Shown here in pieces: positions 44,572 to 54,400 of a DNA stretch of 64,000 nucleotides. The notes under the pieces are model-generated. The model had not been told where the DNA came from, ran no database searches, and worked only from the letters and a program-made list of their open reading frames with translations. A program made the translations under genes and the position numbers. The number at the start of each line of letters is the position of its first letter. Position 1 is the first letter of the stretch. The stretch comes from Chitinophagales bacterium (GTDB lineage Bacteria > Bacteroidota > Bacteroidia > Chitinophagales > LD1): NCBI GenBank assembly GCA_019638515.1, contig JAHBTS010000003.1, positions 310,001 to 374,000 of the forward strand, given 5' to 3'.

Positions 44572-45162
44572 ATGTTTACAGGAATAATTGAAGCCCTTGG
44601 CACCGTAGAAAAATTAGAAAACGAAAGAGGCAACCTCCACATTACCGTTACATCTCCTATTTCCAACGAATTGAAAATAGACCAAAGCGTAAGCCACAAC
44701 GGAGTATGCCTTACGGTGGTGGCGTGCAATAGTCATTCGCATACAGTAACCGCCATTGCCGAAACACTTCGCAAAACAAACCTCGGAGGGCTGCAAGTAA
44801 ACAACTTGCTAAACCTTGAACGCTGTATGGTAATGAATGGAAGGTTAGACGGGCATATTGTACAAGGGCACGTTGACCAAACCGCCAAATGCCTAAGCGT
44901 GGTGGAAGAAAACGGAAGTTGGATTTACCAATTTGAATACGAACCAAGTCCACAACATCTAGTAGTAGAAAAAGGTTCTGTTTGTATCAATGGCATTAGC
45001 CTTACAGTTTTTGATGTGCTAGACGATGTGTTTAAAGTAGCCATTATTCCATATACTTTCAACCATACCAATATGAAGCATATTAGCCAAGAAAGTATCG
45101 TAAATATTGAATTCGATATTATTGGAAAATATGTGGCAAGACTACAAGAGTTTAAGCAATAA
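44572..45162 (+). CDS. ribE: Riboflavin synthase alpha chain
   Basis: This 196-residue enzyme converts two 6,7-dimethyl-8-ribityllumazine molecules to riboflavin. The two homologous halves are clear: MFTGIIEALG with VSHNGVCLTV, and GHIVQGHVDQ with VCINGISLTVFDV. The ending YTFNHTNM is also typical. It begins one base after the metalloprotease stop codon and converges on msrB. Confidence 0.95.
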   Translation: MFTGIIEALGTVEKLENERGNLHITVTSPISNELKIDQSVSHNGVCLTVVACNSHSHTVTAIAETLRKTNLGGLQVNNLLNLERCMVMNGRLDGHIVQGHVDQTAKCLSVVEENGSWIYQFEYEPSPQHLVVEKGSVCINGISLTVFDVLDDVFKVAIIPYTFNHTNMKHISQESIVNIEFDIIGKYVARLQEFKQ

Positions 45163-45175
45163 ACACTCGTGTTTA
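45160..45175. repeat. Palindrome spanning two convergent stop codons
   Basis: The sequence TAAACAC-TC-GTGTTTA is a perfect inverted repeat. Its left TAA is the stop of riboflavin synthase, and its right TTA is the stop of msrB on the other strand. It has no T-run, so a terminator role is doubtful. Confidence 0.5.
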
Positions 45176-45646
45176 CTCTTCCTTCTTAAACTCTAGACTT
45201 AAAGAATTTACACAATAGCGCATGCCGGTAGCAGTGGGACCATCGTTGAACAAATGCCCCAAATGCCCACCACATTTAGCACACATAATTTCTGTGCGCA
45301 CCATGCCATGCGAAAGATCTATTTGAGTTTTAATTTTCCCACCTGCAATTTCTTTATCAAAACTTGGCCATCCGCAGTGGCTGTCAAACTTCATATTGGC
45401 TGTAAACAATTCGTTTCCACAGCCTGCGCATACATACACACCATTGTCCTTATGCATATAAAACTTCCCGCTAAAAGGTCGCTCTGTACCTTTTTCTCTA
45501 AGCACATAATACTGTTCCGGAGATAGTATTTTCTTCCATTCTTCTGGTGTTTTCTCTATGCTCATATTTTCCTTTTTAAGTTCTTGCGCTTGACAACTCT
45601 GCACTACCAAAGCAGCCACAAGCAAAATTGCAATTTTTAAATACAT
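45173..45646 (-). CDS. msrB: Peptide-methionine (R)-S-oxide reductase, lipoprotein form
   Basis: This 157-residue protein reduces methionine-R-sulfoxide in proteins. The N-terminus has a lipobox ending at Cys18 (VVQSC), so the enzyme is expected on a membrane facing the periplasm or outside. The MsrB domain has the zinc pairs CAGC and CAKC, the motif SHCGWPSF, and the catalytic cysteine (C145) in RYCVNSLSL. Length is normal for a single MsrB domain plus leader. It likely repairs exported proteins. Confidence 0.95.
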   Translation of the reverse strand: MYLKIAILLVAALVVQSCQAQELKKENMSIEKTPEEWKKILSPEQYYVLREKGTERPFSGKFYMHKDNGVYVCAGCGNELFTANMKFDSHCGWPSFDKEIAGGKIKTQIDLSHGMVRTEIMCAKCGGHLGHLFNDGPTATGMRYCVNSLSLEFKKEE

Positions 45647-45820
45647 ACGTTACCGATTAAAATGGCTAAACCGTTGCTTAAAAATACTGCCTCCGCCCAC
45701 TTAAACCAAGCTGCATATACACAAAAATAGTTATTACATACTGTGTTGGGTGAAACAATTACAGTTTGTTTTCGTGAAAGGAATAAAGATTCTGTAATGA
45801 ATCTATAAAAAATCATCTCC

Positions 45821-46111
45821 ATGAAAGCACAAACTGCTAAACCAAATACTTTTAATTGGTTGAAACCATCTACTTGGTGGTTGGTTCAGGCTGTTTTTTC
45901 AACCTGCCCATGTTGCAATAGTTTTAGCTATGCACTTACCGAGCGCAAACCCGGCTTGCCATGCCAATGCTGCGGTATGCCTACCGATAGAATATTAAGC
46001 ATGATGTATGCTTGTAAAAGCTGCGGCTATGCCCAAGAAAAATTTTTTCCCGATGGCGACACGCACGAAGATTCACTCTTTTGCGACCATTGCACGCCTA
46101 ACCACTGCTAA
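45821..46111 (+). CDS. Small cysteine-rich putative zinc-ribbon protein
   Basis: I do not recognise this 96-residue protein. It has 11 cysteines in four clusters (CPCC, CQCC, CKSC and FCDHC...HC) in the last ~70 residues, spaced like two zinc ribbons or a treble-clef pair. There is no signal peptide. The N-terminal part holds the hydrophobic stretch STWWLVQAVF. It converges on the S41 protease gene with only 3 bp between the stops. The ATG at 45821 is the first in frame. Confidence 0.65.
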   Translation: MKAQTAKPNTFNWLKPSTWWLVQAVFSTCPCCNSFSYALTERKPGLPCQCCGMPTDRILSMMYACKSCGYAQEKFFPDGDTHEDSLFCDHCTPNHC

Positions 46112-46114
46112 TAG

Positions 46115-47740
46115 TTATTGATTGAATACTTCCAATGCTTTCTTTAAGTCGCGATCCTCTTCTTTCATTAAAAAGAAATAACCTTCGTTTTGCCAACGCT
46201 GTCTTCCAAAAAATGCTTTTAAGCGGCTTTTTACTTTTGGATAATATGGTGCAAATTTATTGAAGTCTGCTTTTGGATGCTGCTGCTTTACGAAATCAAG
46301 GTATTGCTCAAACAATGCATTGCTTACATTAAATTCGGCTGCAAAGGTTTCTACATTTTTATACCGAGCTATTTCTGCTTCGTATTGCGGATAAACTTTG
46401 TAGGTAAATTCTGCAATTAGTCCAGCAACTTCAGCAAAGGTTACATTTAATATGCTGCTATCGAAAGGAGCAAACACATCGGGATGAATGCCGCCTCCAC
46501 CATATACTTTACGTCCTTTTGCAGTTTTGTAAACCAGCGAATCTGTATGATGCTGTGTTGTGTCATCGTTGAGCAGGCTACCATTCTCGTAGCGTTTAAA
46601 AAAGTCTTCGTTATAGGCTGTTTTTCCATTATTGTATGGTCGTTGAATACACCTGCCGGAAGGTGTGTAATAACGAGCAACCGTTAAGCGTAATGCACTG
46701 CCATCACTTAATGGAAACTGCTCTTGCACCAATCCTTTGCCAAACGATGTTCTACCAACCACAGTGCCCCTATCCCAATCTTGCACAGCACCTGCAAGAA
46801 TTTCGCTTGCAGAGGCAGCTCCTTGGTCTATTAGCACTACCAGCTTACCTTTTTCAAATAAGCCCTCTCTTCCTCCAATATAGTTCTGGCGTTTGTAAGC
46901 ATTGCCTTGTGTATAAACAATTAGTTTCTCTCCGGTTAAAAGTTCATCGGCAATTTCGGCAGCAGCATTCAAATAGCCACCGGGGTTTTGGCGCACATCT
47001 ATAATCAATTGCTCCATACCTTCTTCTTTCAACTTCCTTATTTTCTTTTTAAACTCATCGTGTGTGGTAGCACTAAAGCGGTTTATTTTTATGTATCCTG
47101 TTTTGCTGTTTAGCATTAAGGCTGCATCTACACTATACAATGGAATGGTGTTGCGCGTAATGGTATAATCTAGAATTGTATTAGTTGGTTTGCGAAGCAC
47201 ACTCACCTTTACTTTAGTGTTTTTTTCGCCACGCAACTTTTTCACTACATCTTCATTTTTAATCTTTACGCCACACACCAACGTGTCGTTTATCTTCACA
47301 ATTAAATCGCCACTCTTTAAGCCTACTGCTTCCGAAGGACCACCTGTAATTGGCGTAACCACCATAATGGTATCTTCAAAAATATTAAACTCAATACCAA
47401 TGCCTTCAAAATTTCCTTCGAGCGATTCGTTTTCGCGTGCCAACTCGCGTGCCGGAATATATACAGAATGCGGATCTAAGGTTGCCAACATATCTTGCAC
47501 GGCATCTTCGTATAGCTTATCGGTATTTACGGTATCTACATACTTTAGTCGAACGTAGGTAAGAATATCTTCGAGCTTATCGCGCTTTCCATCAATAAAT
47601 GGTTTTTGCTTGCCTGTGTTTACCGAAAAGAGCAACAATCCTAACAATATGCCAAATACCAATACCAGCGCATAAATCATGGGCTGCCAAACATTTATTT
47701 TAGAATTGGTTACGGTAATTTTTACACGTTCATTTTCCAT
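46115..47740 (-). CDS. C-terminal processing (S41 family) carboxy-terminal protease
   Basis: This 541-residue protein has an N-terminal membrane anchor (residues ~18-42) and a periplasmic region. A PDZ domain covers ~95-190 (GIGIEFNIFEDTIMVV, GLKSGDLIVKIND), followed by the S41 catalytic domain with the nucleophile region ASASEILAGA and the lysine base in TSFGKGLVQEQ. Such Tsp/CtpA enzymes trim or degrade periplasmic proteins from the C-terminus. The last ~150 residues are a helical tail often seen in Bacteroidota members. Confidence 0.92.
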   Translation of the reverse strand: MENERVKITVTNSKINVWQPMIYALVLVFGILLGLLLFSVNTGKQKPFIDGKRDKLEDILTYVRLKYVDTVNTDKLYEDAVQDMLATLDPHSVYIPARELARENESLEGNFEGIGIEFNIFEDTIMVVTPITGGPSEAVGLKSGDLIVKINDTLVCGVKIKNEDVVKKLRGEKNTKVKVSVLRKPTNTILDYTITRNTIPLYSVDAALMLNSKTGYIKINRFSATTHDEFKKKIRKLKEEGMEQLIIDVRQNPGGYLNAAAEIADELLTGEKLIVYTQGNAYKRQNYIGGREGLFEKGKLVVLIDQGAASASEILAGAVQDWDRGTVVGRTSFGKGLVQEQFPLSDGSALRLTVARYYTPSGRCIQRPYNNGKTAYNEDFFKRYENGSLLNDDTTQHHTDSLVYKTAKGRKVYGGGGIHPDVFAPFDSSILNVTFAEVAGLIAEFTYKVYPQYEAEIARYKNVETFAAEFNVSNALFEQYLDFVKQQHPKADFNKFAPYYPKVKSRLKAFFGRQRWQNEGYFFLMKEEDRDLKKALEVFNQ

Positions 47741-47859
47741 TAGCCTTAAATTAGAAACGTGCGAAGATAAACAGTTATGAATGGTTTATAGGTGCTACTT
47801 TTTATTTAAGAAAAGTTAGAGAAAGCAAGTACTTTAGAAACATAAAACTACCATTGTAC

Positions 47860-48588
47860 ATGAAAACAATAATTGTTACCGGAGGGGCCTCCGGCATTGG
47901 AAAAACCACAGTGCAACTACTGGCAGAAAACGGCTTTGCAGTTGCTATTTGGGATGTAAACAATACTGCCGGTGCCACACTCGAAAATGAACTAAAGCAG
48001 CAAGGAAAACAAGTTTACTTTTTGAATGTAAACACCGCTATACCCGAACAAACTACTGCTGCCGCTCAAGCTACCTACCAACATTTTGGCAATATCTACG
48101 GCTTAATAAACAATGCAGGAATTACACGTGATGCCTCGCTTGAAAAGATGAGCAACGAACAATGGCAACAAGTATTAGATGTAAACCTCACGGGAGTTTT
48201 CAACTGCACCAAAGCTGTGCTTCCTTTCTTAACGAAGCAAAATGAAGGCCGCATAGTAAACACTTCATCTGTGGTGGGCATTTACGGAAATTATGGGCAA
48301 AGTAATTATGCCGCTACCAAAGCCGGGCTAATTGGTTTAACCAAAACATGGGCAAAAGAATTAGGAAAGCATGGTATTACCGTAAATGCAGTTGCCCCCG
48401 GCTTTATTGCCACAGAAATGATAGAAACTGTACCCGAAAAAATAATTGAAAAATTGAAAAGCAGCACTCCTCTGCGCAGAACCGGCAGCGCAAGCGATGT
48501 GGCCGCGGCATATCTATTTTTAGTATCGCCAGCAGCAAATTTTATTACCGGAACAGTGCTGAATGTAGATGGCGGATTAACACTGTAG
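47860..48588 (+). CDS. Short-chain dehydrogenase, FabG-like (3-oxoacyl/acetoacetyl reductase)
   Basis: This 242-residue Rossmann-fold reductase has the nucleotide site TGGASGIG, the structural NNAG motif and the catalytic Ser and YxxxK in SSVVGIYGNYGQSNYAATK, plus a C-terminal GTVLNVDGGLTL. These agree with FabG or acetoacetyl-CoA reductase activity on acyl thioesters; the exact substrate is not decided by sequence. ATG at 47860 is preferred. A TTG at 47854 would add two residues. Confidence 0.88.
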   Translation: MKTIIVTGGASGIGKTTVQLLAENGFAVAIWDVNNTAGATLENELKQQGKQVYFLNVNTAIPEQTTAAAQATYQHFGNIYGLINNAGITRDASLEKMSNEQWQQVLDVNLTGVFNCTKAVLPFLTKQNEGRIVNTSSVVGIYGNYGQSNYAATKAGLIGLTKTWAKELGKHGITVNAVAPGFIATEMIETVPEKIIEKLKSSTPLRRTGSASDVAAAYLFLVSPAANFITGTVLNVDGGLTL

Positions 48589-48621
48589 TTAGCGCCACAA
48601 GCACGTTTAAAGGCATAAAAA

Positions 48622-48650
48622 AAAGAGGCTGTAACAATTACAGCCTCTTT
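48622..48650. terminator. Bidirectional intrinsic terminator
   Basis: A perfect 13-bp inverted repeat (48622-48634 AAAGAGGCTGTAA with 48638-48650) encloses a 3-nt loop. It has a T-rich tail on the plus strand (CTCTTTTAT) and a run of eight T on the minus strand. It lies between the convergent reductase and gldJ genes and should serve both. Confidence 0.9.
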
Positions 48651-48670
48651 CTCTTTTATATCAAAGAATT

Positions 48671-50176
48671 TTACTTCTTCTTTTTAGCTTTAGGTTTATA
48701 CTTCATGTTGTTTCCACCTTTAATATCGTTACCGCCCGGAGAACCAATTCTATCCATAGCGCAACGGAAACCTATTTCGCTGCTTCCGATGTTAGCATCT
48801 AAAAATCTGCGAGTTCCAGGAGAAAGGAAATAAGCACGGTCGTTCCAGCTTCCTCCTTTTACTACTCTTGCATTATCATCTATTAAAGAGCTGATTCCGA
48901 ATTTATACATTTCTTTTTCATCGCCATTTCTTGAGGCTTCATCGCCATCAATATAATTGCGCACATCGCCTCTGCGATAGTTTCTACGACCGGCAGCTTC
49001 GTCTTGAGTAACTTCTACATAAGAAAGTCCACCCAATGAATCTTTTACCGGTTTGCCATCCGGATCTAACTCTTTACGTTTAAACTGGTTACCACGGAAA
49101 TAACGGAAATCGTTAGCATCAACTGAAGTCATAGGACGGTAAACATCCATTACCCATTCGCTCACGTTCCCTGCCATGTTGTATAAACCAAAATCGTTTG
49201 GCACATAGGCTTTAATTGGAGAAGTGATATCGGCATTATCGTTTAACTTACCGGCAATACCCATGTTATCACCACGTCCGCGTTTAAAGTTGGCCAAAAA
49301 TTCGCCTTGGAATGTTCCTGATTTAGGGAAGCGGGTGCTAGTTCCGTTCCATGGATAAATTTTACGGTCGCTAATGCGCTCTTCGTTTTTAGCAGGTTGG
49401 TTTCCTTGCAAAGCCAATGCAGAGTATTCCCATTCTGCTTCGGTGGGCAGGCGGTATTTAGGCAACATAATACCATCGCTCATTCTTACAGGGCGTGTAC
49501 CGTTACCATTAGGATTCAAATCCTTTTTAGGTTTTTTACCTTGTGCACCTTCGTATTGCCCAACCAAATAAACTTCGGTATCGAAGTGGTCGGCACCGAT
49601 TTGGCTTGGATTTTCAGCCAATATTCCTTTATTGATAAGAATACGCTCGTTTACGCGATCGCTTCTCCAAGAAGCAAAGTCGTTTGCTTGGTTCCAGTTT
49701 ACGCCTACTACCGGGTAGTAATTGTAAGCAGGGTGGCGCAAGTAATATTCTACGTATGGTTCGTTGTAAGCCAATTCATCGCGCCATACTAAAGTATCGG
49801 GGATACATTTTCTTACTACTTCCGGGAATTCGTTGGCAAAAACTCTATCCATCCAATACATGTATTCACCATAATGTACATTGGCAATTTCGGTTTCGTC
49901 CATGTAAAAAGATGAAACGGTAACTCTGCGAGGAACGCTGTGAAATTCATACATCACATCGTTCTCGGTTTGTCCCATTACAAAAGTTCCACCTTCGATT
50001 AGTACCAAATTTGGACCTGTTTCCTGCCCTTGGTATTTTACTACTTCAAACCCTCCATTTTTAGAGTCGTTGTAGTTCCAACCGGTAACGGCAGATTTTT
50101 CCTTTTTACAGGAACTCATGTATGCAACTGTAGGTACAGCTATTAACAGTGCAGCCTTGATGAGGTTGTTTCTCAT
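48671..50176 (-). CDS. gldJ: Gliding motility / T9SS lipoprotein GldJ
   Basis: This 501-residue lipoprotein has a lipobox ending at Cys23 (AYMSSC). It then has a formylglycine-generating-enzyme-like (SUMF1) fold, with VLIEGGTFVMGQTE, YRLPTEAEWEYSALA, YNMAGNVSEWVMD and the C-terminal RVVKGGSWNDRAYFLSPGTRR and IGFRCAMDR. The N-terminal WNYNDSKNGGFEV and RRVTVSSFYMDETE closely match GldJ as I know it from Flavobacterium, rather than GldK. GldJ is an outer-membrane-associated protein required for gliding and for the T9SS. The C-terminus is Lys-rich. The gene follows a porP gene by 48 bp and ends before a strong terminator. Confidence 0.92.
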   Translation of the reverse strand: MRNNLIKAALLIAVPTVAYMSSCKKEKSAVTGWNYNDSKNGGFEVVKYQGQETGPNLVLIEGGTFVMGQTENDVMYEFHSVPRRVTVSSFYMDETEIANVHYGEYMYWMDRVFANEFPEVVRKCIPDTLVWRDELAYNEPYVEYYLRHPAYNYYPVVGVNWNQANDFASWRSDRVNERILINKGILAENPSQIGADHFDTEVYLVGQYEGAQGKKPKKDLNPNGNGTRPVRMSDGIMLPKYRLPTEAEWEYSALALQGNQPAKNEERISDRKIYPWNGTSTRFPKSGTFQGEFLANFKRGRGDNMGIAGKLNDNADITSPIKAYVPNDFGLYNMAGNVSEWVMDVYRPMTSVDANDFRYFRGNQFKRKELDPDGKPVKDSLGGLSYVEVTQDEAAGRRNYRRGDVRNYIDGDEASRNGDEKEMYKFGISSLIDDNARVVKGGSWNDRAYFLSPGTRRFLDANIGSSEIGFRCAMDRIGSPGGNDIKGGNNMKYKPKAKKKK

Positions 50177-50224
50177 TGTTTCTGTTTGCTTTTTTTTAGA
50201 AGGTTGCTAAAATATGTTTTCTAT

Positions 50225-51379
50225 TTAAAAATTCAAAATTGTTGGACAAGCCAAATATCCTCGGTTATTTTTATTTTCCAAAGAATTATCGTCTCCGGCA
50301 ATGTTAAAAGTGAAAGTTAGCTCGTGCGCACCTCCGGTTTTGTTGATGAGTTTGCTCACCGGAAAATCGTAACTATAGCCAAATCTAAACTTTCCTTTCT
50401 TCACACCCACCACCATTATTACCGATTCGGGATTGTTTATTACATAGCGAAATTGCGCTCCAAAATACACCCATTCTATTCCCGCAAGCAGTCCGCCATT
50501 TATTTGTAAATTTCTTCCTTGGTTGGCTATTAAAACGTTGGGCGATAGGTAGATATTGCGTTTATAGCTGTATTTTGTTTTTAGAGGAAAACTTCCGCCA
50601 AAGTGTGCAGTAAACCGCATAGGTGTGCGTGCTTCTACTGCATCGGAGAAGTTTTCTTTGTTCATAATAAAATTATTTACGGCAAAACCGAAATAAAGTT
50701 TCTGTGTAAAAATTACAAATCCCGCGGCAATATCGCCACGGTGCGTGGCTAATCTGGAAGGCGTGGGTTCGCCTGTGGCATTCAGATTTCCGTTGGCATC
50801 AAAGAAGCCGGAATATGGATTTATCATATCCGAAAATTGCAATTCATTCCACTTTAATCTGCGGTGGATGTAGGTGCCGGACACTCCAATTTTCATGGCT
50901 ATTTTTCGGTTAAATTTTATTTGGGGGGCAAACGATGCGGTAACATAATAATTGCCAAATACATTATTCATCATTTGGTCTGCCACTACCAACAAACCTA
51001 TGCCGCTTCTGGCTCTATCTATATGCATATCGAAAGAAGCCATATAGGTAGTGTAACCGCCATTAAAACCACTTCCCATACCAGGCCATTGGTTGCGATA
51101 ATTTGCCGTAAACCGCGGCCCGTAAGCAATGCCCGTGAGTGCAGGATTCAAATACAATTGAGCGGAATAAAACTGGCTCATTACCACGTCTTGGCTGCGT
51201 ACCGAAAACACCAGCGAACACAAAACCAACACAACTGCCAGTACTTTTTTAACGTGCCTAGCTGCAATGGCAGCATCATTTAAACGAATAGGCTTTAGGG
51301 CATAATTATTACTAAAACCAATGCTTGGCTTCTTGTTGAATAATAAAAATAACCTGAAATATCTGCACATTTGTTTCAC
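50225..51379 (-). CDS. porP: PorP/SprF family type IX secretion outer-membrane protein
   Basis: This protein is up to 384 residues long. The PorP family body starts at residue ~63 with DVVMSQFYSAQLYLNPALTGI, followed by YRNQWPG and alternating strands of an outer-membrane barrel, with GAHELTFTFNI near the end. The signal-like hydrophobic stretch (VKKVLAVVLVLCSLVFSVRS) lies at residues ~43-62, so ~40 residues precede it. The frame offers GTG at 51379 and ATG at 51370, and no closer standard start. It is 48 bp upstream of gldJ and divergent from porU. Confidence 0.88.
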   Translation of the reverse strand: MKQMCRYFRLFLLFNKKPSIGFSNNYALKPIRLNDAAIAARHVKKVLAVVLVLCSLVFSVRSQDVVMSQFYSAQLYLNPALTGIAYGPRFTANYRNQWPGMGSGFNGGYTTYMASFDMHIDRARSGIGLLVVADQMMNNVFGNYYVTASFAPQIKFNRKIAMKIGVSGTYIHRRLKWNELQFSDMINPYSGFFDANGNLNATGEPTPSRLATHRGDIAAGFVIFTQKLYFGFAVNNFIMNKENFSDAVEARTPMRFTAHFGGSFPLKTKYSYKRNIYLSPNVLIANQGRNLQINGGLLAGIEWVYFGAQFRYVINNPESVIMVVGVKKGKFRFGYSYDFPVSKLINKTGGAHELTFTFNIAGDDNSLENKNNRGYLACPTILNF

Positions 51380-51386
51380 AATAAAG

Positions 51387-51394
51387 CAAACCTA
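51387..51394 (-). promoter_or_regulatory. -7 promoter motif TAGGTTTG upstream of porP-gldJ
   Basis: On the minus strand this exact TAnnTTTG match ends 7 bp before the GTG at 51379 and 16 bp before the ATG at 51370. No TTG is at the expected -33 distance. If used, it favours the ATG at 51370 and a very short leader. Confidence 0.35.
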
Positions 51395-51444
51395 AAACCG
51401 TTTCTGCCTCGTCTTGTTATTAAATTTTAAAGCGGACAAATGTA

Positions 51445-54400
51445 ATGATGTGCTTCAATAATTTTCTAAACAGAATCAATAATTTAGCAAAGAACGTGCT
51501 ATTGCTAGTTTCATTGTGTACATGGCTATGCTTTTGTACGCTTAGTGCTCAAGAAAATAATATTCAATTGCAATGGAGTAAAGAATGGAAAAAGGTAGAA
51601 ACGCCTAAAGGCAATTTCTTGCGCCCTTCTTTCGAAGATGCTTCTTTTACAGAGGCACAAAATTTTTTTCCTGTTTTTACTACTTCAGTTTATACCGCAG
51701 GTGCAGCAGAAGCTACTTTATACGATGCCATGTTTACTGCTGCAGATAGTGCAGCTGCCGCAGCATTGCAGCACATTGCTTCGCAACCAACCGTAACTGT
51801 AAACAACGGTAAATCTGCACTTAAAAATATAGCAGTAATTTCTGTTTTTCCATTTAGAAAAAATGAAACCACCGGAGTGGTTGAAAAACTGCTTTCATTT
51901 AAAATTAAGTTAGCTGAAACTGCTCCGGCATCTGCTAGTGCCGCAGCAAGAGGTACAAACAGCTATGTAGCTAACTCCATATTGGCTTCGGGAAGTTGGT
52001 ACAAAATTTCTACCAATAAAACTGCCATGCACCGCCTTACTTACAATTTCGTAAAAACTTCATTTGGAATAGACCCTGCCAGTGTAAGCTTCTCTAACTT
52101 TGGCATCTTTGGAAACTATCATGGTTTATTAAACGAAACTGCTGGGCAAAATCCGCAAAGCGATGATTTACAAGAACTACCCATTTTCATTTCAGATAAA
52201 AACGGAAATGGCAAATTTGACAGCGATGATTTTGTATTGTTTTACGGGCAAGACCCACACGCATGGAGTTATCCCGGAAACTCACAGCCTTTCACACACA
52301 AAAAACATATTTACTCCGATAAGAACTTTTACTTTGTAACTACCAATAAAGGAAGCGGCAAACAAACTATTGCCGAAAGCGCAGCCGGCAATGCTAATGC
52401 TACAGCAACTACATTTAACGATTATGCCTTTCATGAGTTAGATGAAATGAATTTTTTAGAATCTGGCAGAATCTGGTTTGGCGATAAAATGAGTTCTACC
52501 AAAACTTCTATAGACCTTAGTTTCAACTTTCCAAATATAGCTACCATGGCTCCTGTAAATATTGTTTCTACTGCCGTAGCTAAAACACCGCAAACCACCG
52601 CCAACGGAGCTACACAAATAGTGTGTACTTATGGTGGCAGCAACATTCTTATTCACTCCATAAAAGGCTCGGGTTCCACACTTTACGGCACTGTAGCTAC
52701 TTACCAAATACAAAATGCCACACTAAACCCTACTAGCGACAACCTAAAACTCACCTACAACTACAACTGTATAGACAATACCGGTGAAGCCTACTTAGAC
52801 TATGTAGAAATAAACTGCCAACGTAATTTGATATTTACTGGCGGCAGTATGAACTTTAGAAATACTGCCACTGTTGGGGCAGCTTCGGTTACAGAATTTC
52901 AGATAAGCAATGCTGCCAATACACAAGTATGGGATGTTACCAATCCATTTGAAGCCAAGAGCCAATTGGCCAATAATGGCACTTTTACCGTGGCAACTCC
53001 TATACTCAAAGAATTTGTTGTATTTGACCCTGCTGCTTCACATGCCGAACCGGAATACACCGAAAAAGTTGCCAACCAAAACTTACATGCATGTGGGCAG
53101 CCCGACATGGTTATTGTTACACATCCTTCTTTTTTAAGCGCGGCTAAACGCCTGGCAGATTTTCACCAAACCAACAATGGTATTTCCGTTTTAGTAACTA
53201 CACCGCAACTTATTTACAATGAGTTTAGCAATGGCAAACAAGATGCTACCGCCATTCGCAATTTCTTAAAAATGCTATACGACCGTGCAGCGGGCGACAC
53301 CACCTTAATTCCGCGTTATTTATTGCTGTTTGGCGATGGTAGTTTTGATATGATGAAACACACATCGGCAAGCACTAATTTTATTCCTACTTACCAGAGT
53401 TATGAATCGCTAAATGAAATAGGAACCTTTGTGAGCGATGATTTTTTTGGCCTGCTAGATGATGGCGAAGGTGGCGATATTTTAGGCAGCAATAATTTTA
53501 TTGACGTTGCCATTGGCCGCCTGCCCGTAGGCACAGCCGATGAGGCCGAAGGTGTGGTAAACAAAATTATCAACTACAAATCTACCAAAGCCTTAGGCAA
53601 CTGGCGCAACCGCATAACCTTTGTTGCAGATGATGAAGATAGCAACGTACACTTTAGCGATTGTAACGGCTTTGCCAATTATTTGGCAAGCGCATATCCT
53701 GTTTACAATCAAAACAAAATTTATTTAGATGCTTACCAGCGCGTAAACACTCCGGCAGGAGCACGCTATCCCGATGTGAATGCAGCTATTTTAAATGCAC
53801 TCAACAGAGGTACACTTATACTGAATTATGTGGGACACGGAGGAATAAACAACTGGTCGCACGAGCGCATTTTCAACTTCAACGATATTCAGCAACTCAG
53901 CAACTTTAACACCTTGCCACTATTTGTTACTGCCACCTGCGAGTTCAGCAAATTCGACAGAAACGGAGGACAAACAGCCGGAGAAAACCTTATTGTAAAT
54001 CCCAACGGAGGCGGCATAGCATCGGTAACCACTGTGCGTGTGGTGTATTCGTACCAAAACAAACAACTCAACGATGCCCTCATAAAGAATGTATTTAAAC
54101 CCTACCACGGCAAAACACCCACCATGGGAGAATTGCTTATGCAAGCTAAAAATGGAATTTGGGGTGGCGGTGATGCCAACAACCGGAAGTTTTTACTCTT
54201 GGGCGACCCAGCGCTTTCACTCAACTATCCCGAACTAAATGTGGTAACCACCGAAGTAAATAACATTCCCGTTGGCAATACCAACGACACCATGAAAGCG
54301 CTACAACAAATAACCATGAGTGGCGAAGTGCGCAACTGGGATGGAACGCTTGCTTCAGACTTTAATGGGTTTGTATTTCCTACGGTATTCGATAAGGTTT

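Noticed and set aside
45722-45758. Promoter for msrB (TATTTTTG at 45729-45722 with TTG at 45758-45756, minus strand)
   Set aside because: The spacer is about 26 bp, longer than the usual ~19-21 bp, so the pair is not convincing.
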